DNA of 40,805 bases from Nemertoderma westbladi (GCA_032718475.1 JAUCBJ010007159.1:1-40805), one strand, 5' to 3'. Numbered from the stretch's first letter, positions 29,921-40,300 are shown. The notes: generated by a model not told the origin, from the sequence alone. Numbers and translations are program-made.

Positions 29921-31426
29921 ATGATTGAGTTGATAGAAGATGATCTTGGTATCAGGGAGCGATATACTCTACCTTTACAAGCGTTTGTTGATAGCTTGAT
30001 ACGCGGCGACGCTGGTCCAACTACTACGGAGGATGATGGTCGTTATATCGAACCGCCAATATCCCAGGAACAACTTACGCGTGAATTGGACTATAGAAAA
30101 TTCACCGCTCGCTATACGCATCGTAATGGTACGTATATGGACTTCTTAACTACTGGTCATCCTATCGACCTACACGATACGAATGATATAGACACCAAAA
30201 GGGAAATGGTTTTATTTAAATATCATACCCAGCGGAAGCGGAACGATAAACTGAGACTCGAACACGAAAATTCTATTCGAAACCGACTCGAAAGTGCAGA
30301 TGTTGAAGAGCCGGATAAACGCAGCGACTTCACCAAATACTGGGAATTCTTGAGAGAAACCTATCTCGATATTACCAGTCAACAGAATCTAGAAACTCGA
30401 TATCCTCAAGGTATACATCATGAAAGGCAGGGTAGAACTCAAACGGCTCTATTCCACTACGATGTATCTTACCGCCGATCGACCACTACCTGTTGTACCG
30501 GATAGCTTCGAACAGGTGGAGGAATATTGTAAGCTGGAGAAAGATCACTCGCGTTTCCCCTACAAGACGTGCGTCTTTGTTATTATTGCGAGGAATGCCC
30601 TAGACCCAACCAACAAACGGAAAGACCTAAACATCCGCGGAGACGTTGCACTAAACACGGTTTTACTCGCTATACTGGTGGGAGTTTCGAGCGAAACTTG
30701 TTCGATGTATCACCTACGCTCCTTAATTAAACCAATGATCAGAGTTTCGGAATACTCGATCAGATCTTCTCATTCCCTAGTGAGACCTCAGACTCTTGAT
30801 CCTATTAGTATGATGGATTCTCCCGAGCTGTACTCACTACTCAAAGATCTAGTGTTACCTGAACAATTAGTCGGTGGCACCCCGGTTGTGGGCTTCCTAG
30901 ATATTAGCCCATCCTACCTAGCCGGATTGGGACGCGGACATTTAATATCGCCGTTTAACCCTTACCATCGTCCCGGCTTAACACGATATAACCTGTCACC
31001 AAAGTGGCGGAGAGCGTTGTACCAAATGAGTTAGACGCTATTCTACAAAGATCGGAAAAGGAACTTACGCTTGTTCAGATAAACGTAAATTGCACTAGCA
31101 AGTCCAAGCGGTAAACAAAGTAAATTTATCTCAGTTCGATCGGGAAATCCAGAATCTCTAAAGAGTTATCGAACTTGGACGACCCTATTCTCTGCGAGAG
31201 TTTTTGGATGAACGTATCCAGCTATGAGCGGAAGAAAATCAGCTCGAGGAGAAGCATATCGACCGGCGGATACATCGATCGTAATCCTAAACCTTCTGAT
31301 GCAATTGTATTGCACCCTTCATCCAGGAGTTACAGCCCTCCTAGTAAAGTGGCTCGCCCCAAAGAGAAAAGGACTCTTGCTAGCCTCAAAAAACTGCGTA
31401 AACGCCGTCCGCGTAAGAAAGGCTAA
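29921..31426 (+). pseudogene. Decayed ORF3 near the 3' end of the large LTR element
   Basis: Coding sequence spread over three frames. Part A is 29921-30430, with MIELIEDDLGIRERYTLPLQ at the start. Part B is 30420 to about 31015, in a different frame, with KTCVFVIIARNALDPTNK and GFLDISPSYLAGLGRGHL. Then frames shift again to a coiled-coil-like stretch near 31010-31240 with in-frame stops (ELDAILQRSEKELTL.., REFLDERIQL). Part C is about 31240-31426, with STGGYIDRNPKPSDAIVLHP and a very basic end (KKLRKRRPRKKG). I do not recognise the protein; a nucleic-acid-binding or structural role is suggested only by the basic tail. Position after pol fits an extra third gene. There is no signal peptide or transmembrane segment, so it does not look like an envelope protein. 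Part C recurs at 35673-35840. Confidence 0.55.
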
Positions 31427-31490
31427 CTGTTTAGAGTATTTTTATATTTTAGAAACTGTGATTTGTTATATTTTATAGACTTAAATCCCA

Positions 31491-31504
31491 TTTTCTGGGA
31501 GCGG
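31491..31504 (+). promoter_or_regulatory. Polypurine-tract-like sequence before right LTR
   Basis: ATTTTCTGGGAGCGG immediately precedes the right LTR. The same CATTTTCTGGGAGCGG precedes the diverged LTR at 35945, so the junction is conserved. The purine run is short and interrupted by one C. Confidence 0.5.
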
Positions 31505-32091
31505 TGTAAAGGCTTTTGCGTAATTAGCCGGTTATTTTCCCCGTAAAGTACTCTGTAGTTGGTTTACCAGGCATAAAAAGGCCGTGTCCTTACTGTACTG
31601 GTGTTTTAGAGGACATAAAAGTAATTTCTTCTGTATGTGTACTTTAGCGGACATAATCCGCAATTTTATGACGCAATACGCCGGATCCTCTTGAAACAGT
31701 GTAGCTACCATGACGACGGCTAACAGCTGATATTGCCACATAGAACACCTCTTTGTTCTTTGTTCTCTCTTTGTTCGGTCGACCAATCAGAGCGTTTTTT
31801 GCCTCTGTGTTAGATGGTAGATAGAAACTCGTGGAGTTGAGTCAGTATGTGATTTTTCCACAGCCTACAACACCGGCGTGGAACCTCCGTGTTTCAGTCT
31901 TTAGTTCAACATTAGTAGGCTTAATTATAGAACGTATATCCGTTATCTCACTAACCATACCTCACTCACTGATCATATCTCACTCAGTCACTCATAATCA
32001 TTCATAACTTAACATTACTGCTTTGCTGTCGGTTATTCATTATATTTGTTGATGAAATATTATATTTGGAATACTGATAAACAATCAGACA
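31505..32091 (+). repeat. Right LTR (direct repeat with 15220-15806)
   Basis: Same 587-bp unit in the same orientation, about 99.5% identical to the left copy. It follows ORF3 and a purine tract, as expected for a 3' LTR. It stops exactly where a MITE-like element begins. Confidence 0.8.
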
Positions 32092-32401
32092 CCTGGCACA
32101 TTGTAGAACTACAATATGAACGTTATTTCACTTAAAAATAACGTTGAAAATTAACGTTTATAATTAAACTTGGAATTAACGTTGCTATCGAACGTCATCA
32201 CACATTGAGAGATCGATGAAAATTAACGTTCGAATTTTACGCTGAATTAACGATTATGATTGGTTTATTTTAAACATGTAATTTTTCTAGCATAGTGGAA
32301 CGTTAATCAAACGTTGAACAATATGTTATTTATTCATGTGATTTTCCAACTTAATCCACACCTATATTAACGTAAATTTAACGTACCATGTTTGCAGGGC
32401 A
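32092..32401. mobile_element. AACGTT-rich MITE-like element, copy 2
   Basis: Starts CCTGGCACAT and ends GTTTGCAGGG, the reverse complement of the CCCTGCAAAC end of the element at 9914. Holds about eight AACGTT words. Orientation is opposite to copy 1. It abuts the right LTR exactly. Confidence 0.6.
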
Positions 32402-33016
32402 AATGCCGCTCCATTACTGTCTGAAACGCTCCCGACAGTCCGATGTATCTGGACCCGAGCAGCCGAGTTGCTTCAAGAGGTGATTAACGGGGGAATACTA
32501 CGGAATTGCTTGTTTGTCAGTACGATTCTATTTGGGTATTTACTACACTCAGACACTGGGAATACGGCGGTCAGTCAGATCGTAATGCGGGCCACTGCCA
32601 AGTTCATCATGCCTCACTCCGGTCACCCACCTTGGAGTGCGGTGGGAAGAGTCCCACTTACTGACTTACGTCGACGACTGGACGAATCGACGAGGATTGC
32701 GATCTGGGTTTAGCGGCGGCCCGGATCCTGGGATCGCCTGGGGGAAATGGTTGAACGTTGGGCAGACGTGATCGCACTGGATTACGTTCTCTGTGACGCG
32801 AAAGTGTGAAGCGAATTCGTTGTCGAATTGGGTCGGAAGCTGCGGGAATTCTACTGTTCTACGGGAGTAAACCGCAGCGGTCCGGTGACTACGGACGGAT
32901 ACTACTGGGATAAGCAGGTATTTCGATCGAGTTTCTCGTATTCTCGATGCTCGAGGCGGATAGAGAGTTGGTTGTGTTGGGCGGTGTTGTTCAATTCTAT
33001 CAAACATATTAAATAA
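32396..33016 (+). pseudogene. Decayed coding fragment of unknown family
   Basis: One frame reads from about 32396 to 33016 with only two interruptions, TAG at 32711 and TGA near 32807. Encoded pieces include TRAAELLQEVINGGILRNCL, LDESTRIAIWV, GEMVERWADVIALDYVLCD and ELGRKLREFYCSTGV. Composition is protein-like and GC content is above the flanks. I do not recognise it. Its left end is cut by the MITE. A minus-strand frame over 33094-32666 is probably its shadow. Confidence 0.4.
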
Positions 33017-33182
33017 TTGGTAAAATAATAAAAACACACCAGATAAAGATACTGAGCTTATGGTAAAGAGATAGGCCGAACTTACAATTTCCAAATAGAT
33101 TGTTCATATAATAAATATATTTTTGGTATTTGATTCTAAGATAGGGGGGGGGGGGGGGGGGAACTGGATGCAATAAAAATTC

Positions 33183-33312
33183 ATCCCTCTCCAGGGGAAA
33201 TTGGACACAAATAACAACAGCTGATTACTCTCAAAAATAAAACTGTAACCTGTTCTATTGTGTTTACTTTATTGTTTTGGTTAAAATAACGTGCCACTGT
33301 AACCTGCTCCTT
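33183..33312 (+). repeat. Dispersed repeat, copy 2 (partner at 6.47 kb)
   Basis: See the copy at 6474-6595; preceded by a run of 18 G (33144-33161). Ends AACGTGCCACTGTAACCTGC TCCT. Confidence 0.8.
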
Positions 33313-34219
33313 TCCCAAAATTTAGAAATTAATATTGAGGCAGGATATTAATTCGCCAAGATGGGATTTGCGTCCAGTCCCAGCCCCCTCCTATCTCTTG
33401 ATTTCACTAAAAAATAGAATACATTGCATTTTACTGTTATAATTACTGTATTGAATAAAATAATTAATTGATTGTTTATTAAACCGTGCTAAGCACGTTG
33501 AACTGGAGCTCTAACAATTCCCCACTAGCGGCAGACAGGAACTGTAAAAGTCTCTGTAGAATTTCTAATTAAGCAATGCTCTTAGGTAACTACTACTAAA
33601 TTTCAGATGAATCTGATCGTTGGTTCTATAATTACAGCTATTTTTACGTTTCTGTTAATTCGCCCCCTAGCGGCAGACCGGGGAATTGTAGAAGTCTGTC
33701 TGTGTGTAGAATTTCTAAATTTTTTTAAAGACTACAAGTGTACCAAGTTTGGTTCCATTTCATCCATGATTGACCGACTTATTAGCGTTCAAACATTCCT
33801 GCCACGAATAAAAGCTGCAGGAACTCGAGCGATAATTAATTTATTTATTATTAAATACTGTTTCAATTAAATTCGTTACGAAAATCTAGTCATCTTCTTT
33901 TAAATATGGACCCTGCATTCATTCAATATTTGATAATTCATCAGTCAGCCTACGCTAATTTCACAGCAAAGTCCTTGTCATGGCCTGTGTGTAGTAGGCC
34001 ATGGTACCACCCTACTACCGGTACCGGCTGACCGGTGGCAACTAGCACTTGCACAGCAACAGCCCTACCGGCGATACACAGGTTGGAATTTATGTAGAGT
34101 TTGCTCAACAGTACAGATATAAAATAGTTATCTAAATTATCTATATTACTATTGACAAGTATTGAAATATATACCGTTATTCGTATTTGCAACATCTGAC
34201 ATTGAAGAGGTGAGAGAAG
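33313..34219. other. Intergenic region with a duplicated CTAGCGGCAGAC segment
   Basis: Two related segments start at about 33530 (CCACTAGCGGCAGAC) and 33661 (CGCCCCCTAGCGGCAGAC), each followed by GGGAA/GGAA, GTAGAATTTCTAA. They share the core word of the 233-bp repeat at 3.66 kb. An 87-codon frame at 33607 is AT-driven and overlaps this repeat, so I do not call it. Confidence 0.5.
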
Positions 34220-34560
34220 ATGAATACCGGCACTCAACAAAACCAACACTTATCACAGGTCGGTATGGTTACCTCGAGACTGGCGCGACTGTCCACTCGA
34301 ATACAACTTCAAAACACAAACGCCAACAATAAACTGAAAGCGAATCGAACGTCTTCAGAAGAATCTGTCATTGGGACGAAGAAAAGGAAGCCGAAACCAC
34401 GGGAATGGACCACAGCTAAGATTGAATGCTCCCATTGTCAGAGTTCCTGGACCGAAATTGAAACACCAATTGCCGATGGGCTTGATCTCTCAAACCAAAA
34501 CTTCCTCTGCGGGGTTTGCGCGGCAGTAAAGATTGAAAGTCTGGAAGCTGGCATCCCTAG
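34220..34560 (+). CDS. Probable first coding exon of a zinc-ribbon protein
   Basis: ATG at 34220 opens a protein-like frame of about 113 codons. After a polar N-terminus and a basic patch (GTKKRKPKPREW, about 52-63) comes C70-x2-C73 (CSHCQSSWTE) and C97-x2-C100 (LCGVC), a likely zinc-binding knuckle. The frame continues to 34678, but after GIPR it becomes low-complexity (YYYYK..), and CCTAG|GTATTATT at 34561 is a plausible donor, so I end the exon there. No downstream exon was found; the next kilobase is transposon debris. It could be the start of a host gene or a transposon-linked protein; function unknown. Confidence 0.5.
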
Positions 34561-34678
34561 GTATTATTATTATAAAGAGCGTCAGCCTGCGTTTAATAAA
34601 TATATTTTAATACAAAACAGGTCGAACACAAAGAGGCTTATAATGAAGACGAGTACTGCATTGATTATATTCCTATAA

Positions 34679-34934
34679 ACCACCTGGCTTTGCATATTGA
34701 ACGTGCGTTTGGAAATAAGTTCGTGCTACCCTTCCGTGGGTGGTAGATGTCGCGGTTATGTATTGGGGGGAGGGGGGGGGTGCAGATTAAAAGGGGTGAA
34801 CACGTACTGTCCACCTTTCTTTGATTAATTGGTGGTGTGGGTTAATCTCTCATAACCTGATTTTGTGATACAGTCGCACAATTTTAATTTGTATCTCATA
34901 ACTGGGCCTCGTGCTGCGCGAAGGCCCCACGAAC
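34679..34934. other. Spacer with G-rich run, no gene seen
   Basis: Contains GGGGGGAGGGGGGGGG (about 34765-34780) and GTGCTGCGCGAAGGCCCCACG (near 34911), an inverted relative of the segment near 9290. No supported coding frame. Confidence 0.5.
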
Positions 34935-35009
34935 GTGTCCTTTAAGATGCGTCTCATGAAAGTCATGGGCTGTCCACCATGCTTATTCACTCCATGAGGC
35001 TGCCAAAGT
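34935..35009 (-). mobile_element. LINE internal fragment, 75 bp
   Basis: Matches about 12538-12612 of the LINE (GTGTCCTTTAAGATGCGTCT .. GAGGCTGCCAAAGT) with two or so differences. Confidence 0.85.
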
Positions 35010-35079
35010 CCACGAAGCTAAGGACAATACGGTGGCTGAATTGTGCCACTTAATACTTATTTTTATTTTTTTTTGAAGC

Positions 35080-35546
35080 GACTTTTTGGTCGACCAAAAA
35101 GTACTTTTTGGTCGACCAATAAGTCGACTTTTTGGTCGACCAAAAAGTAGTTTTGGTCGACCAATAAGTCGACTTTTTGGTCGACCAAAAAGTCTGGAAG
35201 TATTATCCAATAGAAAACATACAACTATTTTCGAGGCAAAATCAAATTACATTAAGTGAATTAGGTGGTTATTTAAAACCGTAACACTATCATGATGAAG
35301 GATTAATATCCTAGGTACCGGTAGGCCTAGCGATCAATGTGTTTAACAAAGCTTTATGTACACCGGTACAGTAATTTGATTTTACCTCCAAAATAGTTAT
35401 ATATATGTTTTCTATTGGATAATACTTCCAGACTTTTTGGTCGACCAAAAAGTACTTTTTGGTCGACCAATAAGCCGACTTTTTGGTCGACCAATAAGCC
35501 GACTTTTTGGTCGACCAAAAAGTAGTTTTTGGTCGACCAAAAAGTC
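35080..35546. mobile_element. Foldback element built of GGTCGACC palindromes
   Basis: Two long inverted arms (about 35080-35250 and 35372-35546) surround a 120-bp centre. Each arm has five GGTCGACC-centred palindromes of about 22 bp (ACTTTTT/AAAAAGT flanks) in tandem, followed by unique arm sequence CTGGAAGTATTATCCAATAG. No transposase is encoded. Structure fits a foldback or MITE element with internally repeated arms. Repetitive peptide frames across it (GRPKS repeats) are by-products. Confidence 0.85.
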
Positions 35547-35672
35547 AGTTGTCTGAATGCGAGCGAATAATTATACATTCCTAAAGAATGTAAACACTGT
35601 GTAGTCTCATGCCCATCTGTTGTAATTAGTGTTGTACTCACCTGCTGTCCTGAGACGAGCCTCAAAGGTTAT

Positions 35673-35840
35673 GCGCCCTCGATCCATCAGTCATCCGATA
35701 AACGTGTCGATATCGCAGTTCCACCACAGGAGAGAAGTGGACCTCCTATGGATATTGATCAACCGGGTACCTCGACCGGTGGATACACCGACCGCAACCA
35801 AAACCCTTCTGATGCAATTGTATTGCATCCCCTTCCATAA
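35673..35840 (+). pseudogene. C-terminal fragment of a second ORF3-like gene
   Basis: A 55-codon frame ending at TAA 35838 contains PPMDIDQPGTSTGGYTDRNQ and NPSDAIVLHP, matching the ORF3 end at 31.26 kb. This copy stops earlier; the basic tail region has changed frame. It is followed by the same CATTTTCTGGGAGCGG junction and an LTR-like sequence. Confidence 0.65.
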
Positions 35841-35944
35841 ACATCGTTATAGAAAGAAGGATTGATTATTTAGAGTAGTAAATTTATTAGAAACTGTGAC
35901 TCTATGTATATTTTATAGACATAAGTCTCATTTTCTGGGAGCGG

Positions 35945-36440
35945 TTTTAATGCTTTTGAGGCTAAAATGTGGCGTTTTTGTGCAATTCGCGAACTACTCT
36001 AAAAGGGCCAGCATTATTTCGAAGTATTAGAGAATGTATAGACTTATGCCCTCTAGCGTCTGTTTTAGTACAGAGCTGCCATGACGAAATTAGCCAGCTG
36101 TTTCTTTATGCGTAGTGCCTATGTTATATTTCGGCCAATCAACGCGATTTTCAATTTGCGAATTCTTTGTTTACATATGTACTTTATATACTGTAATGCG
36201 ACAAAATCCTTCATTCCTGACTTTCTGACTTTGCCCAGAACATCAGCGGCCAGAGAGAATCATAGAATGCAAGTCAATTAACTAACCACATTCAACATAT
36301 CCTGACTCAAACATCCTGACATTCTGACACTGCCGGCGCCGCATCCCTTATACTGTTTTTATACTGTTATTATATACTGTGTTTGTAACTCAATTAATCG
36401 ATGCTTATATTTGGAGAATATTTATGAATAACCAATAATT
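35945..36440 (+). repeat. Diverged LTR-like sequence of the large element family
   Basis: Follows the conserved purine junction and aligns loosely with the 15220/31505 LTRs: GCTTTTG near the start, CATGACGA..TTAGCCAGCTG, then a CCAATCA box (near 36136) and a TTTGGAGAATAT end. It is followed by CTTTCTTGATTATTGAGG, similar to CTTCTTGATATACTAAAGG after the left LTR, so this LTR has 3'-end sequence on its left and 5'-leader-like sequence on its right. Confidence 0.5.
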
Positions 36441-36990
36441 CCCTTGACTTTCTTGATTATTGAGGTAAGCAGAGGGTAACATTAGCGCCAGAAGTGTAGC
36501 AATAGCGTAAGGAACAATGTGGTGAGTGAAGCGGGTTAACTATATTGATCAATTACACGAGTAAGCATAGATATATATATAACGCAAACACAGTCAGACG
36601 AAGTAACAACAACAGATCGGTCATCGGTACGCAACACGTTCTGCTGTACCGGTACTACACAGACAGACCTATACTTCTATCTGGTAGTTGGCAGTGCCGT
36701 CAGTACCAGGGATGGCAGATAGACGGGCAGGGCCTAAACCGGCTGGCGCAATTTCTTTTGTCTTTTTACCTCTGGGTATTTCTCCTGTTCGGTATACAAC
36801 ACAAACTATCGGTTTGTAACGAATATTACGTAATTAGGAAAGGACTCGTACTTAACAAACGAAAACAAATTCAAAAATACAAACGAAGCAATTAAACTAG
36901 CGTAAATAATATGTAAGCGCATAACTAAGATAGATAGATAGGGAGTTATGAGACTGCTAACAAAAACTTTAGTAACAAAAAAAAAACAGT
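36441..36990. other. Intergenic or LTR-element leader, no gene seen
   Basis: May be leader sequence of the diverged LTR element at its left end (TTAGCGCCAGAAGTG near 36482). A 116-codon plus frame at 36545 is not protein-like. No other signal recognised. Confidence 0.4.
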
Positions 36991-36994
36991 TGGC

Positions 36995-37062
36995 TTTCCT
37001 AAGGATCGAACTCGAGACCGACAGGTTGCGGTTCGGGCGCTCCGCCACCTGAGCTACAGGGG
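36995..37062 (-). repeat. tRNA-derived SINE head or tRNA pseudogene
   Basis: On the minus strand an A box (TAGCTCAGGTGG) and a B box (GAGTTCGATCC) lie at tRNA-like spacing. The anticodon stem is imperfect and the acceptor ends do not pair well, so I favour a SINE head or pseudogene over a working tRNA. Confidence 0.55.
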
Positions 37063-37364
37063 TTATTAAGGTCAACTAAATCAATAGTAAATTTTACAAG
37101 GTAAAATATCACTCAAAAATGACTGCGCTAAAATTATAAATTTGAGTTTATGACAACACCTAAAGCATGACCAAAACTATGGTGGGGTACAACGAAACAA
37201 CCTAATGGTAGGGCGAAGGCTAGTTTAGAATTGGGAGTCCATTATAAGTCGGGTAGGACGTATGTAAGTAGAACAAATTCAGAACTGTGAATGGAACTGG
37301 AGACAGGCTGCGTTGGGGCGAGTCATGTGACAAGGTGCAACTGTCCGGGAACGTGGGAGGTGCG
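37063..37364 (-). other. 3' region downstream of the Gypsy-like pol
   Basis: On the minus strand this follows the pol stop codon. The Gypsy 3' LTR would be expected here or further left, but with the other LTR off the window it cannot be identified. Confidence 0.4.
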
Positions 37365-40300
37365 TCAGGGAAACCCGTAGTATTGCGGAGGGCGACGTTC
37401 TCTACGAGGACGGGTGTTGGGTGGGTCAGATGAAGAAGCACTGTGCAATGGCTGCTCAGGGACGTCGTTTAACTGTGGGGTGGACTCTAGGGCTGGTTGG
37501 AACGCGACAGGGGGTGCCACGCCGGGTGTAGCATGAGCGTGGAGTGTGGAACACTCATCAGTCTCGGAATCAGAATCCTCAGTGTATGACGTGGATGGCG
37601 GTTGGAGACGAGGTACAAGGAAACAATCGGCCTGGCGGACGCGGTATGCGTGAGCGCGGAGCTGGCTGCCCGCGAATTTACGAACGGAACACCACGTGTC
37701 ATCGATAGCGCTGACGATATATCGTGGACGAGCGCCGGCACAGGGGGAATCGGCATATAAATGGACGAGGTCGCCCACCTTGAGGGAGGTAAATCCTGGG
37801 AGTACCGTAGGGTGGGGGGTCTTTGAGCGGGCGCTGGAGGGGTGGTTGGCTAGGCGTCGCTCATGTTGGGAGGCTATGAGCTCGGTATCGACGAGAGGAA
37901 TCTGTTCGCCCGTGTATTGGTCCCGCTGGAATAAAATCTCGCGGGCGGATAGGCCAGGGGAGCGTAGACGAGAGTTAAGGTTTGCAACAGCGATTGCGAG
38001 AGATGTGGATGAGAATGGGCCGCCAGTGGGACGGAGTCGGAGGAGTTCGGTGAGTAGTTCGCAGATAGCGTGTTCGGCGACTGGGTTTTTGTTTACATTC
38101 TTGCGGGATCCGATCTCAAGGAGGAGGTGGTGGGATAGGAGGATTGGGTCGTTGGCGAGGGCTTGGAACCCTGGGGCTGGGTCGGTGCGGATGATAGCCG
38201 GGGGGCCACTAAGGGGGCACATGCCAAAGGCAAGGGTGATTAAGGCATCACGTAGGGTATCGCTCTGTTCATCTGGAAGTATAACGGCATTTGAGTACGA
38301 CGATACCGTTTCCCGTAACAGGAGGATACGTTGGGAATGGCGGCGCAGGACGTCGGCAGCGAATGATAGGCCGACGATGGGGGGCGGATCAATGGATGAC
38401 TGGGGTACGGTACGCTTGGGGGCAGTTGAGAGGGCGACGCACTGGTGACATTGCACGGTAATCTCATTGAGAGCGCGGTCGAGGTCCAGGGCGTAGAAAT
38501 ATCGGGAAAAGGTGGAACGCAGCTGGGAACGCGAAGGGTGTTGGAGTTCGATGTGTAGTGAGGTTAGTAAGCCAATAAGAGCAGAGCGGGGAACGACGAT
38601 GACGTCATAGGGTGACGTGAAGGGACGCTGTCGATGGACTACGACAAGGCCAGAGGATAACAGAGAACATACGCCCAGGTAACGCTTGATATCATGGCTA
38701 TGTGTATCGCGTCTGGAGGGACGGGTGCCGGATGCGAGGTTTTCGGCGACACGGATTAGGTCGGGGCACTCGCGTTGTGTGGCGAGCCACGCAGGACGAC
38801 TGGCGTAAAGGGGACGGGGATTTGGGCTATCGGAAGCGATAAAGCAATTCGGGAGGGGGGTAGTGACAGTGTTAACGAGGGACATTGGGGAATGGTTGTC
38901 GTGTGGTAAGGAGGAGGGTGTGGTTGACTTTGCAACGAGACGGACAATAGGCGACTCTATAGCGGAGGCGACGAACGCGCACACCTGGCATGACTGTAGA
39001 GAGCACGGCTGAACGTTGCGGCTTTGGAAGTCTGCCGGGAGGTTGGTAGAACCCTTGATGTGGGATACTGTGACACGGGCCTGGCTGGCGCTGGCGAGGA
39101 ACGTCGATAGACGTGGGCTATTCGAATATGCGCCGCGGGACAACTTTTTGAATGCCTCGACACAGGGTTTACTGTCCGTGAGAACGTGTGGTTGGCGTGA
39201 AGAGGCGATAAGATATGGGAGGAAATGTTGAACGGAGGCCGCTATAGCGAGTGCCTCCAACTCGCAAGGAAGCCATGTATGTTGGTGGGCCTTGAGCTTG
39301 CAGGAATAAAACCCGGCGATGAGTAATTCTTTGGAACGTTTCGCGTAGAGGACTGCACCTAGACCATCGACGGACGAGGCGGCGTCGGTGACAAGGAAGA
39401 GTTCGTCAGTAGGACGCGGGATCGTTACTGACCTGCAGGATTGTAGGGCGGCTTGGGATCGTCGAAAGGTAGACTCGAGATCGGGGGTCCAAGCGACAGG
39501 GTCGCCGGCCTTGGGGGTAAGGAGGGCCTCGAGCGGAGAGATAAGGGCAGAACACCGGGGGAGTACGCGGGAGAGAACCTTGTAGGAACCGAGGAACGAC
39601 CGTAGGTCGCGGACGGTGGATGGTGTAGGACAGTGGGATAAGGCAGCTGTGATATGTGGGGAAGCAGATAAGGAACCGCTAGACCATACCCAACCAAGGA
39701 TGGTGGTAGTTTGGGGGCAAATGATGGTTTTCTTTGGGGACAAACGCAACCCGGCAAGGTGTAGGGCGCGGAGGAGGGCGGCGAAATTGAGGAGGAGTTC
39801 GGGGATGGTATCGCCACCGCAGTAGATATCATCGGCGAGTTTGACGACGGATCCCTGGACGAGGAGGTCGCCGAGGACGCGAGACATCAACTCCTCGAGA
39901 GCCGTTTCGCTGCCGGGCATGCCCATGGCACAGCGGCGGTAGACACGGACACCACGAAATGGTGTGGATGCGCCGCAGAAACGCATGGAGTTGCGATGGA
40001 GTGGGATTTGGTAAAAGGCGCTCGTGAGGTCTGCCTTAACGAGGAACTTGAACCGACCCAGGGCTCGAATGGTGGATTCAACATCTGGGAGGAGTGCGGG
40101 TTGGGGCTTACAATACTGGGCAATCTCTGTGAACGCCGTAACGAGCCGAGTTCCTCCATTGGGTTTAGCGACAAGGAAGCTTGGGTTCAAGTACTCTATG
40201 GTGACACCGGCTAGTTCTGGGCGAATGAAGACGCCAAGCCGCTCGAGAGAGTCAAACTTCTCCTGCAGTTCAACGAGTCGGTCACGGGAGTATTGCGGTA

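Larger units (their letters stand above)
15220..32091 (+). mobile_element. 16.9-kb BEL/Pao-type LTR retrotransposon (composite)
   Basis: The two near-identical direct repeats enclose, in one orientation, a leader, ORF1, gag-pol, ORF3 and a purine tract. Near identity of the LTRs suggests recent insertion, yet ORF1, integrase and ORF3 are all broken, so this copy would have moved with proteins supplied by a relative, or the breaks are very new or sequencing errors. No target duplication is seen, so recombination between two elements is possible. A nested insertion of a BEL element lacking its own visible LTRs is the main alternative. Confidence 0.6.

Noticed and set aside
32666-33094. 142-codon minus-strand frame
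   Set aside because: The plus strand has a more protein-like reading; the minus frame is rich in P, R and S as expected for an antisense shadow, though I cannot exclude it fully.
33607-33870. 87-codon frame starting MNLIVGSI
   Set aside because: Overlaps the CTAGCGGCAGAC repeat and has no support beyond being open.
34983-35665. Frames with repeated GRPKS peptides
   Set aside because: They are direct translations of the GGTCGACC palindromes of a foldback element.
36995-37062. Functional tRNA gene
   Set aside because: Pol III boxes are present but the anticodon stem and acceptor stem do not pair properly.
37696-38448. 250-codon plus-strand frame
   Set aside because: Antisense shadow of the GC-rich Gypsy-like pol gene, which has all the recognisable motifs.
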